The position numbers and the translations under genes were made by a program. This document shows, one piece after another, positions 1 to 7,452 of a DNA stretch of 64,000 nucleotides; position 1 is the first letter of the stretch, and every line of letters starts with the position of its first letter. This DNA comes from an uncultured Clostridia bacterium (GTDB taxonomy: Bacteria; Bacillota; Clostridia; Oscillospirales; Acutalibacteraceae), in NCBI GenBank assembly GCA_947598155.1, contig CANQFC010000002.1, positions 310,001 through 374,000 on the forward strand. The letters are read 5' to 3'. The notes beneath the pieces were generated by a model, which was given only the letters and a program-made list of their open reading frames with translations, was not told the origin of the DNA and ran no database searches.

Positions 1-69
1 AGCAAGTTCGCACGAAAGCTCACTGTTTGCAACGCCCCTTGCGCCGTCTGTTCCAAATAATCTGCCCAT
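1..69 (-). CDS. glmM: Phosphoglucosamine mutase, N-terminal fragment (runs off the window)
   Basis: Only the first 23 codons lie in the window, reading leftward off the edge. The protein starts MGRLFGTDGARGVAN, the usual N-terminus of GlmM, which converts glucosamine-6-phosphate to glucosamine-1-phosphate for UDP-GlcNAc and peptidoglycan synthesis. A good ribosome site (AAGGAGAT) stands about 10 bases before the ATG at 67-69. The gene follows ruvB by 19 bases on the same strand and is probably cotranscribed with the ruv genes. The active-site serine region is outside the window, so the assignment rests on the N-terminal motif. Confidence 0.85.
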   Translation of the reverse strand, partial: MGRLFGTDGARGVANSELSCELA

Positions 70-88
70 ATAATTATATCTCCTTAAA

Positions 89-1111
89 TTACAGTAAAGA
101 TGTTTGTTGCTCTAACTTCAGATGCCTGTAAGCGAGCGGCGTTGCCACTCTTCCCCTCGGCGTTTTGGCGAGAAATCCTATTTGCATAAGGTAAGGCTCA
201 TAAACGTCTTCAATAGTAACGGCCTCCTCGCCTATTGTTGCGGCAATGGTTTCAAGGCCAACGGGGCCGCCGTTGAAATTTCGTATCATCGTTGTGAGCA
301 TCAGCCTGTCAATATTGTCAAGACCTTTTTCGTCAATTTCCATTCTGCCGAGAGCAATCTTTGCGTTGTCACGGGTTATAACGCCGTTGCTCATTACCTG
401 CGCAAAGTCTCTTGTACGCTTTAAAAGCCTGTTGGCAATTCGCGGCGTGCCCCTTGAACGGGAGGCTATTTCAAGAGCGCCGTCGTCTTCCGTAAAAATA
501 TCAAGAATACCAGCACTGCGCTTAACAATTTCTGCAAGCTCATCCGGAGTATATAGCTCCAGACGAAGAATTACGCCGAATCTGTCGCGGAGCGGCGCTG
601 TAAGCTGACCCGCTCTCGTTGTAGCTCCGACAAGCGTAAAGCGCGGTAAATCAAGCCGTATTGAACGCGCAGACGGACCCTTGCCTATAATTATATCAAG
701 AGCGTTGTCCTCCATAGCGGGGTAAAGCACCTCTTCAACAGCGCGGGACAAACGGTGAATCTCGTCAATAAACAATACGTCGCCGTCATTAAGATTGGTA
801 AGAAGGGCCGCCAAATCGCCGGGCTTTTCAATAGCCGGGCCGCTTGTCACTCTTATCTGAACGCCCATTTCATTGGCGATGATGCCTGCGAGTGTAGTTT
901 TACCAAGCCCGGGAGGCCCATACAGTAAGACGTGGTCAAGAGTTTCTCCCCTGCTTTTAGCCGCGTCGATATAGATTTTTAAATTCTCCTTAACCTTTTC
1001 CTGACCGATGTATTCGTTAAGCGTTTTAGGGCGCAGAGAATTTTCAATATCTTTATCGGTTTCGGTAAAATCAGGAGTTATTATGCGGTTTTCACTGTTT
1101 TCAAAATCCAT
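89..1111 (-). CDS. ruvB: Holliday junction branch migration helicase RuvB
   Basis: RuvB is the hexameric AAA+ motor that, with RuvA, drives branch migration of Holliday junctions in recombinational repair. At 340 residues it has normal length. Walker A GPPGLGKT lies at residues 65-72, Walker B with DEIH at about 116-119, followed by the GATTRAG sensor region and a C-terminal winged-helix domain. The start is supported by TAGGAG six bases before the ATG. It is the third gene of ruvC-ruvA-ruvB, starting 9 bases after ruvA ends, and glmM follows. Nothing is unusual in the sequence. Confidence 0.98.
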   Translation of the reverse strand: MDFENSENRIITPDFTETDKDIENSLRPKTLNEYIGQEKVKENLKIYIDAAKSRGETLDHVLLYGPPGLGKTTLAGIIANEMGVQIRVTSGPAIEKPGDLAALLTNLNDGDVLFIDEIHRLSRAVEEVLYPAMEDNALDIIIGKGPSARSIRLDLPRFTLVGATTRAGQLTAPLRDRFGVILRLELYTPDELAEIVKRSAGILDIFTEDDGALEIASRSRGTPRIANRLLKRTRDFAQVMSNGVITRDNAKIALGRMEIDEKGLDNIDRLMLTTMIRNFNGGPVGLETIAATIGEEAVTIEDVYEPYLMQIGFLAKTPRGRVATPLAYRHLKLEQQTSLL

Positions 1112-1120
1112 AATCTACTC

Positions 1121-1717
1121 CTATTTGGAAAGCAGTTTTAAAGACTGCTTAATAAGTTCTTCAACTGACAGCGACGGGTCAAGACCGCTAAGCGCAAGCG
1201 ACGCCTCGGATTGACTGTAACCGAGCATTACAAGCGCGGCGGCCGCCTCGGCAGAGGAGCTGTTCTGTGCGACGGACGCGACCGCGGAAACGTTTTCCGC
1301 AGTGGCGGCGGACAGCAAACCGATTTTATCTTTAAGCTCCAGAGTTATTCTTTGCGCGAGCTTTGCGCCTATTCCCGAGGCTTTTGTAAGCGCCTTATAG
1401 TCGCCTGCCGCAATGGATAAAATAATTTTATCGGGATTGTATTCGGAAAGCAGAGAAAGCGCCATTTTTGCGCCGACGCCGGAAACACCTATAAGCATTT
1501 TAAAGCAGTCAAGCTCCTGCTTATCGTAAAATCCGTAAAGCTCAATAGCGTCCTCACGGACGTTAAGATAAGTATAGAGCGTAGCTTTTTCGCCTATAAT
1601 AGAGCATTTGCCCGCAGTCTGCGCGCTTGTAAAGCAGAGAAACGCGACCCCGCCCGCCTCAATCGCAACAAAATTTGTGCCGTAATCAACCACACTGCCT
1701 GAAATTGAATAAAACAT
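1121..1717 (-). CDS. ruvA: Holliday junction DNA-binding protein RuvA
   Basis: RuvA tetramers bind four-way DNA junctions and load RuvB. The 198-residue protein shows the N-terminal OB fold (starting MFYSISGSVVDYG), the helix-hairpin-helix domain around residues 70-130 (GVSGVGAKMALSLL and KASGIGAKLAQRI) and an Ala-rich linker leading to a small C-terminal RuvB-binding domain (VMLGYSQSEASLAL). It lies 3 bases after ruvC and 9 bases before ruvB. The ribosome site GAGGTAGT nearly matches that of ruvC. Length and domain order are normal. Confidence 0.97.
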   Translation of the reverse strand: MFYSISGSVVDYGTNFVAIEAGGVAFLCFTSAQTAGKCSIIGEKATLYTYLNVREDAIELYGFYDKQELDCFKMLIGVSGVGAKMALSLLSEYNPDKIILSIAAGDYKALTKASGIGAKLAQRITLELKDKIGLLSAATAENVSAVASVAQNSSSAEAAAALVMLGYSQSEASLALSGLDPSLSVEELIKQSLKLLSK

Positions 1718-1720
1718 ATA

Positions 1721-2218
1721 CTACCTCATACTTAATTTTCCGAGTTTTGAGCCGCTTGCGTGGGCATGGCATATTGCCATTGCAAGAGCGTCCGCCGTGT
1801 CATCGGGTTTAGGTATTTTCTCAAGCTTTAAAATAACGCGGGTCATCTCCTGAACCTGCTTTTTTTCGGCTCTGCCGTAGCCTACAACGCTCTGTTTTAC
1901 CTGTAAGGGAGTATATTCAAAAATCGGAATATTATTCTGAACGGCGGCAAGGTTGATAACCCCCCTTGCCTGGGCTACATCAATAACGGTTTTTGCGTTT
2001 GTGTTATAAAAAAGCTTTTCTATTGAGAGGGACTCGGGAGAATAACGTTTTATTATGCCGTCTATTCCGTCGTAAACCTCTTTAAGACGAATGTTAAACG
2101 GCGTGCCCGCCTCAGTTGTAACCGCGCCGTAATCAATGACGGTAAATCTGTTGGCGCTGTATTCGATTACCCCCCAGCCGACTATTGCATAGCCTGGGTC
2201 TATACCTAATATTATCAC
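1721..2218 (-). CDS. ruvC: Crossover junction endodeoxyribonuclease RuvC
   Basis: RuvC is the dimeric resolvase that cuts Holliday junctions held by RuvAB. The four metal-binding acids of the family are visible: D7 in GIDPGY, E67 in SIEKLF, and D140 and D143 in PKPDDTADALA. The length, 165 residues, is typical. The start codon is GTG, with GAGGTAGT about 8 bases upstream. It is the first gene of the ruv operon; a hairpin terminator at 2303-2337 separates it from the upstream gene. Confidence 0.97.
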   Translation of the reverse strand: MIILGIDPGYAIVGWGVIEYSANRFTVIDYGAVTTEAGTPFNIRLKEVYDGIDGIIKRYSPESLSIEKLFYNTNAKTVIDVAQARGVINLAAVQNNIPIFEYTPLQVKQSVVGYGRAEKKQVQEMTRVILKLEKIPKPDDTADALAMAICHAHASGSKLGKLSMR

Positions 2219-2302
2219 GATACACTACCTCACTGTATATTCGATATATTATAGCATAACGGATATTAAATATCAAGAAAAACAATAAAATATTAACTGT
2301 AT

Positions 2303-2337
2303 AAAAAAACAGGCTGTGCAAAAACGCAAAGCCTGTT
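2303..2337 (-). terminator. Rho-independent terminator after the 233-aa membrane protein gene
   Basis: On the minus strand AACAGGC and GCCTGTT pair (2308-2314 with 2331-2337), with a short inner stem, followed by a run of T (2303-2309). It lies 23 bases after the stop codon of the upstream gene and overlaps copy A of the 40-bp direct repeat. Confidence 0.75.
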
Positions 2338-2360
2338 AAAATTAAGATTTGGTGTTAGTT
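2321..2360 (+). repeat. 40-bp direct repeat, copy A
   Basis: This stretch matches 3361-3400 without gaps at 35 of 40 positions. Both copies end at the 3-prime end of a minus-strand gene: copy A at the stop of the 233-aa protein gene and copy B at the stop of der. The two copies bracket the whole 233-aa gene cassette. Copy A includes one arm of the terminator; copy B does not form a hairpin. Confidence 0.7.
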
Positions 2361-3061
2361 TATTTCGTTTCTTCGCTTTCAGCCTGTTGCTTTAAAAGTT
2401 CCTTTTGAATTTCTGCGTTGTGACTGCCGTCGCCGTAATTTTTGTCAGTTTTCGCGAGAAATTCAGTATAAAGATTTTTGCCGAATGAAACCTGATTTTT
2501 GGCGGCGTCAACATATTCCAAATAAATTTTAGAGCTATCTAAATTCTCTGCGTTAATTCCGCTTTCAAGCTCGATTGTGCCGTTTTCACCGCCGCCTGTT
2601 ACAGTTCCGTCCTCGTGAGCATAACCTGTAAAAATATAATACTTGCCGACCTCGGGCGTTAAATCATTATAACATAATTCAATGTATTTTCCATCTTCGG
2701 ATATTCCGCCGCCCTTATAAAACGAGAACGAAACGCCTTCTGTCAGTTCGCCTTTTATATTTTTTATGACTTTTACAATACATTCCGTCGTTGGGAGGTC
2801 GTTCTTTTTTGTTCTTTCGGGAAATTCTCTTGTATCCTTTTCAGTCATATAATCGTGAGTTTCCTCAACAAAACCGACGAACACATAAGCCTGCGAGCCT
2901 ATTACTTCTCTTGGGTCATCAGGATTATAATCGGTATTAGTATGAACATATTTTATTTCTGTTGGAGTTTTATCTGATTTTAAAAATAAATACCCACCTA
3001 AAATTGACGATACAAGAGCAATGCAAATCACTGGTATTATCCATTTTATGTGCTTTTTCAT
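2360..3061 (-). CDS. Membrane-anchored extracytoplasmic protein of unknown function
   Basis: I do not recognise this 233-residue protein. It starts MKKHIKWIIPVICIALV: a short basic end, then one hydrophobic segment at about residues 7-28 without a lipobox, so it is probably anchored by an uncleaved signal segment. The remainder is hydrophilic, with alternating beta-like strands (AYVFVGFVEE, TECIVKVIKNIKGEL, VGKYYIFTGYA), a Gly-rich turn and a charged C-terminal tail. The strand pattern suggests a small beta-barrel such as an OB or TIMP-like fold, which is inference. It has its own promoter (3202-3231), a coupled 22-codon ORF upstream (3067-3135) and its own terminator, and separates der from ruvC inside a 40-bp direct repeat. 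Confidence 0.75.
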   Translation of the reverse strand: MKKHIKWIIPVICIALVSSILGGYLFLKSDKTPTEIKYVHTNTDYNPDDPREVIGSQAYVFVGFVEETHDYMTEKDTREFPERTKKNDLPTTECIVKVIKNIKGELTEGVSFSFYKGGGISEDGKYIELCYNDLTPEVGKYYIFTGYAHEDGTVTGGGENGTIELESGINAENLDSSKIYLEYVDAAKNQVSFGKNLYTEFLAKTDKNYGDGSHNAEIQKELLKQQAESEETK

Positions 3062-3066
3062 AAAAT

Positions 3067-3135
3067 TTAACCCCCTTTAAAGAATATGTTAATGTTATTG
3101 GGTTTACCGTAAATTGCTTGCGCTAAAATGTACAT
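3067..3135 (-). CDS. 22-codon upstream ORF, possible leader or small peptide
   Basis: The ORF reads MYILAQAIYGKPNNINIFFK followed by two glycines and TAA. Its ATG is preceded by a very strong ribosome site (GGGGGTGA, 5 bases before), stronger than those of most genes here. It ends 5 bases before the ATG of the 233-aa protein gene, and the ribosome site of that gene (AAAGGGGG) lies inside its last codons, so translation of the two should be coupled. It could be a regulatory leader or a real small protein; no homologue is known to me. Confidence 0.5.
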   Translation of the reverse strand: MYILAQAIYGKPNNINIFFKGG

Positions 3136-3201
3136 TGGAATCACCCCCAAATAATAAAATTTGAGTTATTTTGAATAAAAAAACAGTCAAATTTCAATTT
3201 A

Positions 3202-3231
3202 TATATAGCATTATTTCATATCAAATGTCAA
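3202..3231 (-). promoter_or_regulatory. Promoter of the 22-codon ORF and 233-aa protein gene
   Basis: Minus-strand -35 TTGACA (3226-3231) and -10 TATATA (3202-3207) are 18 bases apart. This gives a leader of roughly 60 bases before the short ORF. The interval to the der terminator contains no other signal that I can see. Confidence 0.65.
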
Positions 3232-3314
3232 TACGAATTGCAGAAACGCAGAAAAAACGTGCAAAAATGCAAGAAAATAAGAAAAAATGATTACATACAT
3301 AAATTACAGAACAC

Positions 3315-3341
3315 AAAAAAAGGACTGCAAACCGCAGTCCT
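3315..3341 (-). terminator. Rho-independent terminator of der
   Basis: Minus-strand hairpin GGACTGC-GGTTT-GCAGTCC (3322-3340) followed by seven T (3315-3321). It lies about 55 bases after the der stop codon, with copy B of the direct repeat between. Confidence 0.85.
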
Positions 3342-3360
3342 TTCAATTTGTAGAAAAGTC

Positions 3361-3400
3361 AAAACGCAAATCCTGTTAAAATCAACATTTAGTGTTATTT
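3361..3400 (+). repeat. 40-bp direct repeat, copy B
   Basis: Ungapped match to 2321-2360 at 35 of 40 positions, 1040 bases away. It spans the last codons and stop of der and the 34 bases after it. Confidence 0.7.
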
Positions 3401-4726
3401 TTTATTATTTTTATCTCTTTCACGGATTACAAATTTTGTCGGCGTACCCTCAAGACCGAAAACCTCACGTATTCGGTTGTCGAGGTAACGCTGATAGCTG
3501 TAATGGAAAAGGTCTTTGTTATTTACAAAGCAAACGAATGTCGGCGGTCTTGTGGAGGCCTGAGTCATATAATAAATTTTAAGCCGCCTGCCCTTGTCCG
3601 TCGGGGGTTGAACGCGCGCAGTCGCTGACGCTAAAACGTCATTAAGCCTGCCCGTTGATATTCGCATTGCGTTTTGCGAGTCAACATATTTGATAAGCTC
3701 AAAAAGTCGGTCTATCCTCTGCCCTGTTTTTGCAGATATAAAAATAATCGGCGCATAGCTCATAAACGAAAAATCGTTCATCAGCTTTTTTCGGAACGAG
3801 TCCATAGTTTTGCCGTCTTTTTCGACTAAATCCCATTTATTAACCGCAATAATCGACGCTTTGCCGAGCTCATGCGCAATACCCGCAACCTTTGAGTCCT
3901 GCTCCGTAAAGCCCTCGGCCGCATCTATCATAATTACGCAGACATTCGCCCTTTCAACCGCCATACGGGCGCGGATTACGGAATATTTTTCAATATCATC
4001 GTCTATCCTGCTTTTTCTGCGAAGCCCAGCCGTGTCGGTAAACACAAACGAGCCGTACTCGTTTTCAACAAGGGTATCGGTAGCGTCACGTGTTGTGCCC
4101 GCTATATCGGAAACGATTGCCCGCTCCTCACCTGTAATTTTGTTTATAAGCGACGATTTGCCTGCATTCGGCTTGCCTATAACCGCGACCTTTACCGTTT
4201 CGCTCTCTTCGTATTCCTCGGTTTCTTTTGGGAAATATTCTACGACTTTATCAAGCAAATCGCCCGTGCCGTGGCCGTGAATTGCCGAAACCTGAATGGG
4301 GTCGCCAAGACCTAAATTATAAAATTCGTAAAATTCAGGCGGAGGCTCGCCTATTGAATCAGATTTATTGACGCACAAAACTATCGGTTTACCGCTTTTT
4401 TGGAGCATTGACGCGACTTCTTCATCTGTCGCTACAACGCCTGAGCGCACATCGGTAACAAGGATAATAACATCCGCGCTGTCAATAGCGAGCTGTGCCT
4501 GACGCCGCATTTGAGAAAGTATTATGTCGTCTGAATAAGGTTCAATACCGCCGGTATCGACAAGTATCATTTCACGCCCAAGCCACTCGCATTCTCCGTA
4601 AATTCTGTCACGGGTAACGCCGGGAGTATCGTCAACAATGGCGAGCCTTTGCCCGCAAAGCTTGTTAAACAGCGTTGACTTTCCGACATTCGGCCGGCCG
4701 ACTACCGCTACAACGGGTTTTGACAT
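3395..4726 (-). CDS. der: Ribosome assembly GTPase Der (EngA)
   Basis: Der is a tandem GTPase required for 50S ribosome assembly. The 443-residue protein has the family layout: first G domain with GRPNVGKS at 10-17 and DTPG/DTGG switch motifs, second G domain with GKPNAGKSS near 184-192 and NKWD, and a C-terminal KH-like domain (TQASTRPPTFVCF). It begins on the last base of the DUF512 gene stop region (ATG overlaps at 4726), so the two are translationally coupled. A terminator follows. Length and motifs are normal. Confidence 0.97.
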   Translation of the reverse strand: MSKPVVAVVGRPNVGKSTLFNKLCGQRLAIVDDTPGVTRDRIYGECEWLGREMILVDTGGIEPYSDDIILSQMRRQAQLAIDSADVIILVTDVRSGVVATDEEVASMLQKSGKPIVLCVNKSDSIGEPPPEFYEFYNLGLGDPIQVSAIHGHGTGDLLDKVVEYFPKETEEYEESETVKVAVIGKPNAGKSSLINKITGEERAIVSDIAGTTRDATDTLVENEYGSFVFTDTAGLRRKSRIDDDIEKYSVIRARMAVERANVCVIMIDAAEGFTEQDSKVAGIAHELGKASIIAVNKWDLVEKDGKTMDSFRKKLMNDFSFMSYAPIIFISAKTGQRIDRLFELIKYVDSQNAMRISTGRLNDVLASATARVQPPTDKGRRLKIYYMTQASTRPPTFVCFVNNKDLFHYSYQRYLDNRIREVFGLEGTPTKFVIRERDKNNKK

Positions 4727-6045
4727 TATTCCACCTCCGATATTTTTTGCATTATTTCTTCTACGCTCTCCGAAACGGGGATTATTTTAACTCCGAGCTC
4801 TTTTTCCGCCTGAGTAATCGTTACATCGTCGAGGAAAATATTTTCATTTTCCTCCTGATAAGAGCCGATTACCATATTTGACGAAATGAAAAGAGCCTTT
4901 CCGAGCTGTTTTCCCTTTAACTGGTTAATTAAATCCTGACCCGTAATAAGCCCCGCAACAGTTATACTCTCACCGAAAAACTCGTTTTTAATACTGTAAA
5001 CATTTATTTTAAGCTGAGAAAATTTCTCCGAAGTTTGCTTTGCAAATGCGGAAATTAAAGGGTATGCCGCCGTCCCCGTGGCAAATGAAACGCACTTTTT
5101 CGCAAACGGAAAATATGATTTATCCGCATTGTTCAAAAAGTCCAGATAATCGGTTTCAAACGAAGTCCACATACCGACTCCGTTTTCAATTTGAGGGTAA
5201 TCCTCATAAAAATCGTTGCCGGGCATGGGCATTTCCGCCGTTAAATAAAACTCATCTGCCGGAAAGCAAAGCCGCGTGCCGTTTCGGGATTTAAAATCAT
5301 CGCCGAATTTTTCCATTATTTCTATAACGTTTGCGGCGGTTTCTTTAGTAAAGGGAGAAATGTCCGCAAGCCCGTCCCGGTATTTTGTAAGCCCGACCGG
5401 CACTGCCGCAACGCTTGAAACGGCGGGGTAAAACTTCGCCAGTTCGGTAAGTGAATATAAAAGCTCATCGCCGTCGTTTATGCCGGGACATAAAACGAGC
5501 TGAGCGTTCATTTTTATGCCTGCGTCCGCAAAACGGCCGATTATTTTAAGGCTTTCCCCCGCCTTCGGATTTTTCATCATACGCACCCTAAGCTCCGGGT
5601 TCATGGTATGAACCGAAATATTTATGGGGCTTATGTGCATTTTGATGATACGTTCAATTTCACGCTCCGAAATATTGGTCAGCGTTATATAATTGCCGAA
5701 CAGAAAAGAGAGCCTTGAATCGTCATCTTTAAAATAAAGGGTTTTCCGCATATTCTTTGGAAGTTGGTCAATAAAGCAGAATATGCACTTGTTCTTACAG
5801 CCCTGCTGCTTGTCCATAAGATATGTTTCAAACTCAAGGCCGCATTTTTCCTTTGTGGTTTTTACTGTTTTTCTTTTCCCGCCGCACAAAAATTCCAATG
5901 TTACCTTGCCGTCGTTCATATAGAAATCATAGTCGAGCACATCCTCAATCTCGTTGCCGTCAACGGAAATCAGCATATCTCCCGCGCTGACGCCTAAAAG
6001 ACTGCATTTTGAAAACTTTTTTACGCTTTTTATTTTAACCGACAA
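4726..6045 (-). CDS. DUF512 PDZ/radical-SAM-like Fe-S protein
   Basis: This 439-residue protein belongs to the DUF512 family found beside der in many Clostridia. An N-terminal PDZ-like region (LLGVSAGDMLISVDG) is followed by a Cys cluster C83-x3-C87-x2-C90 in a radical-SAM-like setting (CKNKCIFCFIDQL), a TIM-barrel-like middle and a C-terminal DUF512 domain. The biochemical function is not established; a role in ribosome or envelope biology has only been suggested from neighbours. It directly precedes and overlaps der by one base. Confidence 0.9.
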   Translation of the reverse strand: MSVKIKSVKKFSKCSLLGVSAGDMLISVDGNEIEDVLDYDFYMNDGKVTLEFLCGGKRKTVKTTKEKCGLEFETYLMDKQQGCKNKCIFCFIDQLPKNMRKTLYFKDDDSRLSFLFGNYITLTNISEREIERIIKMHISPINISVHTMNPELRVRMMKNPKAGESLKIIGRFADAGIKMNAQLVLCPGINDGDELLYSLTELAKFYPAVSSVAAVPVGLTKYRDGLADISPFTKETAANVIEIMEKFGDDFKSRNGTRLCFPADEFYLTAEMPMPGNDFYEDYPQIENGVGMWTSFETDYLDFLNNADKSYFPFAKKCVSFATGTAAYPLISAFAKQTSEKFSQLKINVYSIKNEFFGESITVAGLITGQDLINQLKGKQLGKALFISSNMVIGSYQEENENIFLDDVTITQAEKELGVKIIPVSESVEEIMQKISEVE

Positions 6046-6071
6046 AGTATCACCCCTTTCGCGGCACGACT

Positions 6072-6105
6072 AAAAGGCGGGGAAGAAAACACCTCTCCGC
6101 CTTTT
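6072..6105 (-). terminator. Hairpin terminator after rpmF
   Basis: Minus-strand stem AAAAGGCGG/CCGCCTTTT with a loop of about 14 bases, 18 bases after the rpmF stop. The T-run is only four bases, so partial read-through into the DUF512-der genes is plausible; I see no clear separate promoter for them. Confidence 0.6.
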
Positions 6106-6122
6106 CTCATTCAGAAAGAAAA

Positions 6123-6311
6123 TTAAGCTTCTTCTTTAACCGCAACGATTTGTCTGCCTTTGTATTTGCCGCATTCGCCGCATACTCTGTGAGGTCTTTT
6201 GTAAGCTCCGCACTCAGGGCACTTAACAAGCTCGGGCGCGTTGATTTTCCAAACGTTTGAACGTCTTTTATCTCTTCTTGCCTTTGAAACTCTTCTCTTC
6301 GGTACTGCCAT
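6123..6311 (-). CDS. rpmF: 50S ribosomal protein L32
   Basis: The 62-residue protein starts MAVPKRRVSKARRDKRR, the standard L32 N-terminus, and has the four zinc-ligand cysteines (CPECGAY and CGECGKY), so it is the zinc-binding form. An in-frame GTG at 6318-6320 lies inside the ribosome site (GGAGGTG), so the ATG at 6309-6311, 8 bases downstream, is taken as the start. The gene follows the DUF177 gene, the common rpmF pairing. Confidence 0.97.
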   Translation of the reverse strand: MAVPKRRVSKARRDKRRSNVWKINAPELVKCPECGAYKRPHRVCGECGKYKGRQIVAVKEEA

Positions 6312-6347
6312 TTTCAGCACCTCCTTATAAAAAATAAAAATTGTTAA

Positions 6348-6839
6348 CTAATCGTCAAGCAGCTCTAAAAGAGCCGACATACGAGGATCAACGCACTTTT
6401 TACAGCCGCACTCCCCGTTGTTTAAATTTTTACCGCACTGCGGACAAATTCCCCTGCAATCCTCTTTGCACAAAAATACAAATGGAAGAGAAAGAATTAT
6501 ATCCTCGCAAATCAACGCGTCAAGGTCAAGCTGCTTACCCTCAACAAGGTAAAAGTCTTCGCTTTCCTCATTTTGAAGCTCGGAAACGAGCGTATGCTCA
6601 ACCGCCACCGAAAAGTGCTTTAAAAATTCCTCCGCACAGCGGCTGCAAATTACGTTCGCTGAAAAATCAGCCTGTCCGTTTAACGTGACAATGCCTGCCG
6701 TATTTTTTACATTTCCGACAAACTTTATCGGGGAAGACAGCGCAAAATCATCTGAAAGCGAATAATCGGGAACAAAGGAATAATTGAAATTTTCTTCTTT
6801 GCCGACAATATTAAATACCTGTTCCAATGAAACCTGCAT
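6348..6839 (-). CDS. YceD/DUF177 family protein
   Basis: A 163-residue DUF177 protein, the usual neighbour upstream of rpmF; the family is implicated in 23S rRNA or ribosome biogenesis in other organisms. The conserved core includes VICSRCAEEF around residue 67-76. The C-terminal region carries additional cysteines (CKEDCRGICPQCG, then CGCKKC), which suggests a bound zinc. A consensus promoter (6867-6895) stands directly upstream, with AAGGAG before the ATG. Confidence 0.9.
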   Translation of the reverse strand: MQVSLEQVFNIVGKEENFNYSFVPDYSLSDDFALSSPIKFVGNVKNTAGIVTLNGQADFSANVICSRCAEEFLKHFSVAVEHTLVSELQNEESEDFYLVEGKQLDLDALICEDIILSLPFVFLCKEDCRGICPQCGKNLNNGECGCKKCVDPRMSALLELLDD

Positions 6840-6866
6840 AGAGTTCGCTCCTTGTGACGCTAAAAT

Positions 6867-6895
6867 ATTATATATTTATATTTTGATTTTGTCAA
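6867..6895 (-). promoter_or_regulatory. Consensus promoter of the DUF177-rpmF transcript
   Basis: Minus-strand TTGACA (6890-6895), 17-base spacer, TATAAT (6867-6872): a perfect match to the housekeeping sigma consensus. The predicted start is about 20 bases before the DUF177 gene. Confidence 0.85.
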
Positions 6896-6925
6896 CATTT
6901 AATTTACATTTTTGCCAAAAAAGAA

Positions 6926-6953
6926 AGCGGTCATCAAAAGCCGATGGCCGCCT
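6926..6953 (-). terminator. Terminator of the P-loop protein gene
   Basis: On the minus strand GCGGCCATC and GATGACCGC form a 9-base stem with one mismatch, followed by TTTCTTTTTT. It lies 12 bases after the stop codon at 6965. Confidence 0.75.
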
Positions 6954-6964
6954 CCGAGGTCTTT

Positions 6965-7387
6965 TTAGTTAATTTTTTTGCAGAAATCAAAAATTTCGGG
7001 AGGAAGCCCGTCTTCATCAGCAGAAATTGTAAATGTAAACTGCGTGTCTGAAATGTCGGAAAGTGTTGAAACTTTCTTGAGAAATTCCAAAAGCGCCGCG
7101 CCGTCACGGTTGGCGGCAATTCTGAAAGTAGCGTCAACAAATAAATCCGTAATATCGTGATCCCCTGCGCAGATGCCGCTGAGGAATCCGTAGAAAGCGT
7201 CATAACCCGTAACAGAGAAAGTGTCTGCGGCTATGAGCCTCGCACGGTAATTAACGTCATAAGTAAGCTTAGTTTCTTTTTCAACGCATACCACGTTGCC
7301 GTTTGAACTGTGCACTGCGTCGTTAACTCTGTCAACGAGAATTTTTGTTTTACCTGTTCCTTTGTGTCCGATAATAAGAGATATCAT
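6965..7387 (-). CDS. Small P-loop ATP/GTP-binding protein
   Basis: A 140-residue protein that starts MISLIIGHKGTGKTKIL, with a Walker A motif at residues 7-14 (GHKGTGKT). It resembles short Clostridial ATP-binding proteins that lack a large helicase or transporter domain. A Walker B candidate is ITDLFVDATFRI near residue 80. The size suggests a single minimal nucleotide-binding fold; the substrate is unknown. It sits alone between pgi and DUF177 with its own ribosome site (AGGAGGAGAT) and terminator. Confidence 0.8.
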   Translation of the reverse strand: MISLIIGHKGTGKTKILVDRVNDAVHSSNGNVVCVEKETKLTYDVNYRARLIAADTFSVTGYDAFYGFLSGICAGDHDITDLFVDATFRIAANRDGAALLEFLKKVSTLSDISDTQFTFTISADEDGLPPEIFDFCKKIN

Positions 7388-7452
7388 ATTATCTCCTCCT
7401 ATGTGTGTTTTTATAATACCGTCATAACGACGGGCAAATGCCTGAAATAAAA

